This document shows positions 61,036-64,000 of a stretch of DNA of 64,000 bases, in pieces. Each line of letters starts with the position of its first letter. Within the stretch, counting starts at the first letter, position 1. Below the pieces are notes generated by a model, which made no database searches, had not been told where the DNA came from, and saw only the letters and a list, made by a program, of their open reading frames with translations. Source of the DNA: Sabellastarte sp. h YS-2021 (Eukaryota > Annelida > Polychaeta > Sabellida > Sabellidae); contig OZ024927.1 in NCBI GenBank assembly GCA_964017235.1, positions 56,487,293-56,551,292 of the forward strand, in the 5' to 3' direction. Made by a program: the position numbers and the translations under genes.

Positions 61036-62270
61036 ATATGCACTATCCATTTTAAGTGGAAATCAGTTTAGTAGGATTCAGTATTAAGTAAAAAATATCA
61101 GGAAGAGCACTTCATATGCTACTCACATTTCTCTGTTGAATTAAAATTATGGTTTAACATAAGTACTTTATTGTTACCTTGAGAGTCAAGCTAACATGGT
61201 GAAACTGTAGAATGACATCTAAATTATTTTGTTGACACATTTATTTTGCCAACAAAAATATTACTGTTTTGCATGACTGTTATTTTTAAAGAATTAAGAG
61301 GGCACAATCACACAGTTCCTAGATTGCAAGGACTGCAATAGTGGTTTGAGAAACTCTACACTATTCAAAATAAAAATTGGTCAAACAACTACCATACAAA
61401 ATACAGTGTTTATACACTGAAATAATCCTTCTTTGTGTTGTTAACAAGGCTTTATGTATAATAATTCTTTGATGTTTGGTTTGAAATGAATTCAGACTAT
61501 AACTGAAATATGATGTTTAAAATAATATTGAGCATGCGACATGTAATGATTTTAAGGCCAAATAGAGAGTAACAGTGAAAGGATATTAAGACCAGAAATC
61601 TCAAAGGATAGAGTAGAAATGCAATATTCAAAAGTGGTCCTGGTTCGGAAATTTATCACAAAAATCATGTATGAAATAGAAAAAATGAGCTTGTACAAGA
61701 AAACTGTGCAAGTTGGAAGTTGTACAAACAGCTTGTAGAAGTTGCAGCCTGAACAGACAGACTTGTACAAGTTGTAACATATACAAATTTTGTAGCTGCA
61801 TAAGTTACAACTTGTAAAAGCCACATATTTTATCAGTTTAGTAATAGATTTTAATGAATGTACACTTCCAAATTCATAAGTCTGATTTACATAAATGACA
61901 ACGCAATGTAAATGATACTTTTAATGTGAAATAGGAAACTTATTATCTATGTTTTCTATAATTTTGTTGCAAAATTATTGCATTTTTATATATACATTTA
62001 TATTAGTTTGAAGATTGGAGTCACACTTGCATACGTTAAGTGTATTTAAAACTCTATTCCTGTGTGGACATTAAAGACAGGTATATAAGACAGCTAATGT
62101 GAAAATAACTTATTATTTCTTATCATGTTTTCTCTCAAGAATTATCCTCAATTTATTTGTTCCACAACAAAGGGGTAGATAAAATTGATTCTTTCATGAT
62201 AAGCTAAATTTTAAGACTATGTAATACAAGTATCTGATCAGCATTTTATTAATGAAAGGCATGTATATTT
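61036..62270. other. 3' UTR / downstream flank
   Basis: AT-rich. A cluster of (a)caagttgta words and their complements lies at 61690-61820. No further gene seen. Confidence 0.45.
61369..61374 (+). terminator. Candidate poly(A) signal AATAAA
   Basis: First AATAAA on the + strand after the stop at 61035, about 335 bases downstream. In DNA this AT-rich the hexamer is common, so this is only a candidate 3' end for the pseudokinase transcript. Confidence 0.3.
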
Positions 62271-62863
62271 TTCAAGTTATAAATGATTTACTCAACAGTG
62301 ATAACCTCAGAGTAACTATTACTCAGCTATGCCATGAGCTACAGGCCTGCAATTTTACTGTTACAGCTGACCGGAAAGTAGGTGAATAACATATTTAAAC
62401 AAAATACTCTAAATGCAATAGTTTTCACTTTACAACTGATTTACACAACAGTGATAACCTGAAAGTAGCTTTTACGCAGCTATGCAATGATGTTATAGGT
62501 CTGTAATTTCACTATGTTACAGAGGACTGAAAAGAGGGTGAATAACTTATTTCGAGAACTTATTGTAAATGCAACACTTTTCAAGTTACAACTGATTTAC
62601 TAAACAGTGATAGCCTAAAAATAGCTATTACTCAACTATGCAATGAGGTACAGGAGTGCAATTTCACTATGTTATAGCTAACTGAATATTAGATGAATAT
62701 CATAAAGAAAATGCTGAAAATGCAATAGTTTTCAAGTTACATCTGATTTACTTAACAGTGAGAACCCCAAAGTAGCTATTACTTAGCCATGCAATATGCG
62801 ATACAGGTCTCCACTTACAGAGGACTGAAAAGTAGGTGAATAACATATTTAAAGTTACACTGC
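62271..62863. repeat. Tandem repeat, unit ~153 bp, about 3.9 copies
   Basis: Units begin ttcaagttacaactgattta(c)... at about 62271, 62424, 62580 and 62731 (lengths 153, 156, 151, and a partial of about 130). Shared words include aacagtgataacct, agctattactcagctatgcaatg and aggtgaataacatattta. Copies differ by roughly a tenth to a fifth by eye. Not coding. Confidence 0.9.
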
Positions 62864-63020
62864 AACCAAAAAACTATTTTTTCAGTATATGTTCATCAAC
62901 ACACACAGTACCCAACACAGTAGATAAATATTCATATAATCATTTGGAAAGCCACAAAAAATGTTTTTGTTTAGCTTCCCCACAGAAATCTGCCTCACTG
63001 AACATTTGACCAGTGGAACA

Positions 63021-63738
63021 GGGGCCGGTTTCATGAACAGACTTAAGCCTTGAGTCAGACTCAAAAGTTGAGACTTTGTCTCAAATTTTGGAAATATTTT
63101 GCTGAGTCTGTGAACTCAGACTCAATGCATTTCACAAACAAGCTCAACTTGAGACCTGGCTCAGTCACAGGCTCAAATTTGAGCCCATGAAGGAGGTGTC
63201 TCAAATCTGAGTCCAAGCTTTGATGCCAAAAAACACATACATAAAGCGATACAATTTGTTCTAAAATGAAATTGATAAATCTTGAAATCTTCTATTTTCA
63301 TTTTATTTTGTAATTACAGCCACATATTCAATATTTACTAATAACAAAAGTCAATAGAATTGACACGCTTTATAGGCTATTATCAAGTGACAGGCCTCAA
63401 GGGTGGACTCAAAGCCAGACTAAACCTCAGTTGAGTCTCAATCTTGTGGATCACTTAGAATAATATATTATCATATAATTTCTTTGTATTATGAGTATTA
63501 AAGATATTTAAAATGATAATAATCATGAAATATAACTTTTTAAACTAAAAATAAACCCACTAAATATATGAAATGAGATTAAAAAGTTGAGACCATAACT
63601 TGAGACTGGTCTCAGCTGATCCACCCTTTGTGAAATCCATTTGAGCCAAAAACTCAGCCGAGACAAAAGTCTCAGATTTGAGACCCTGACTCAGCCTTGA
63701 GTCTGGCTCAGTTTAAGACTTTTCATGAAACCGGCCCC
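63021..63738. mobile_element. MITE-like element with GGGGCCGGTTTCATGAA ends
   Basis: The left end GGGGCCGGTTTCATGAACAG and the reverse complement of the right end (GGGGCCGGTTTCATGAAAAG) pair over about 26 bases with three mismatches. The interior is packed with gagtct / ggctcag / tgagac words in both orientations. No coding capacity. Target duplication not resolved; extending by two bases gives CA..AG flanks, as in hAT elements, but no 8-bp repeat. Confidence 0.78.
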
Positions 63739-64000
63739 AGGTGTTCACATGTCATTACATGAACACAACAAATCTCTGGTACACACATCAGTACAAAAAC
63801 AGTGTGTGTGTAGTATTAAAAGTAAAAAAAAACCTTTTGTTGTCTTAATTACAAAGCATTTTATAGTATCATTTTTGTGTTATCTTTATGTTTAGCATCT
63901 GTAATAGATAGACCAGTGTTTTAATTGGATTTCTGCTGTTCTGTTACTGCATCAAGTAACTACTAGTTCAACTTTTTTTAAATGTTAAAAAATGACTTTA
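63739..64000. other. Flank at window end
   Basis: AT-rich, nothing recognised. Confidence 0.5.

Noticed and set aside
63021-63738. 8-bp hAT target duplication for the GGGGCCGG element
   Set aside because: The flanks tested (cagtggaa / gtgttcac and shifts of one to two bases) do not match.

Overview
The window is AT-rich, intron-rich metazoan DNA. It holds one host gene on the + strand, buried in transposable elements (TEs). A transmembrane receptor-tyrosine-kinase-like protein, many tRNA-derived SINE copies, and DIRS, L1/Tx1-like, CR1/L2-like, PIF/Harbinger and Kolobok-like elements together suggest a (probably marine) invertebrate animal. I cannot fix the phylum from the sequence.

The host gene runs from before the window (first visible exon 2506-2556) to a stop codon at 61035. 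I could follow ten exons with GT/AG borders and mutually compatible phases. They give one open frame of 442 residues: end of the ectodomain, transmembrane helix, juxtamembrane segment, tyrosine-kinase-like domain and short C-tail. The kinase fold signatures are kept (VVAK lysine, the N of HRDxxxxN, APE, DVWSYGV, CWD..NRPSF). However the HRD aspartate is Arg, the DFG aspartate is Gly, the alphaC glutamate appears to be Met, the Gly-rich loop is not recognisable, and the activation segment has no tyrosine. It is best read as a transmembrane pseudokinase, and it is the most interesting object here. Its juxtamembrane region keeps possible docking tyrosines (NPSY, YGNM), which would fit a scaffold role.

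Layout: 1-1566 palindrome-rich GC island and a truncated Harbinger; 1.9-7.8 kb CR1/L2 and L1 relics around exons 1-2; 8.7-11.9 kb exons 3-6, with a SINE pair in intron 5; 11,948-47,882 a 36-kb intron holding an LTR relic, DIRS relics, nested LINEs, a Harbinger element with TIRs and TTA target duplication, L1 and L2 pieces, a SINE with a 16-bp target duplication, and a two-gene Kolobok-like element; 47.9-50.8 kb exons 7-9 with a MITE-like element; 50.8-60.9 kb intron 9 holding an L1 relic and a DIRS-like relic split by a complete Ty3/Gypsy retrotransposon; 60,861-61,035 last exon; then 3' flank with a ~153-bp tandem repeat and a MITE-like element.

The Gypsy element (55,164-59,828) is the only intact mobile element: identical 137-bp LTRs, 5-bp target duplication, tRNA-Leu-type primer site, polypurine tract and one uninterrupted 1298-residue gag-pol frame. 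Everything else mobile is broken. No standard tRNA, rRNA, CRISPR or bacterial-type feature was seen.
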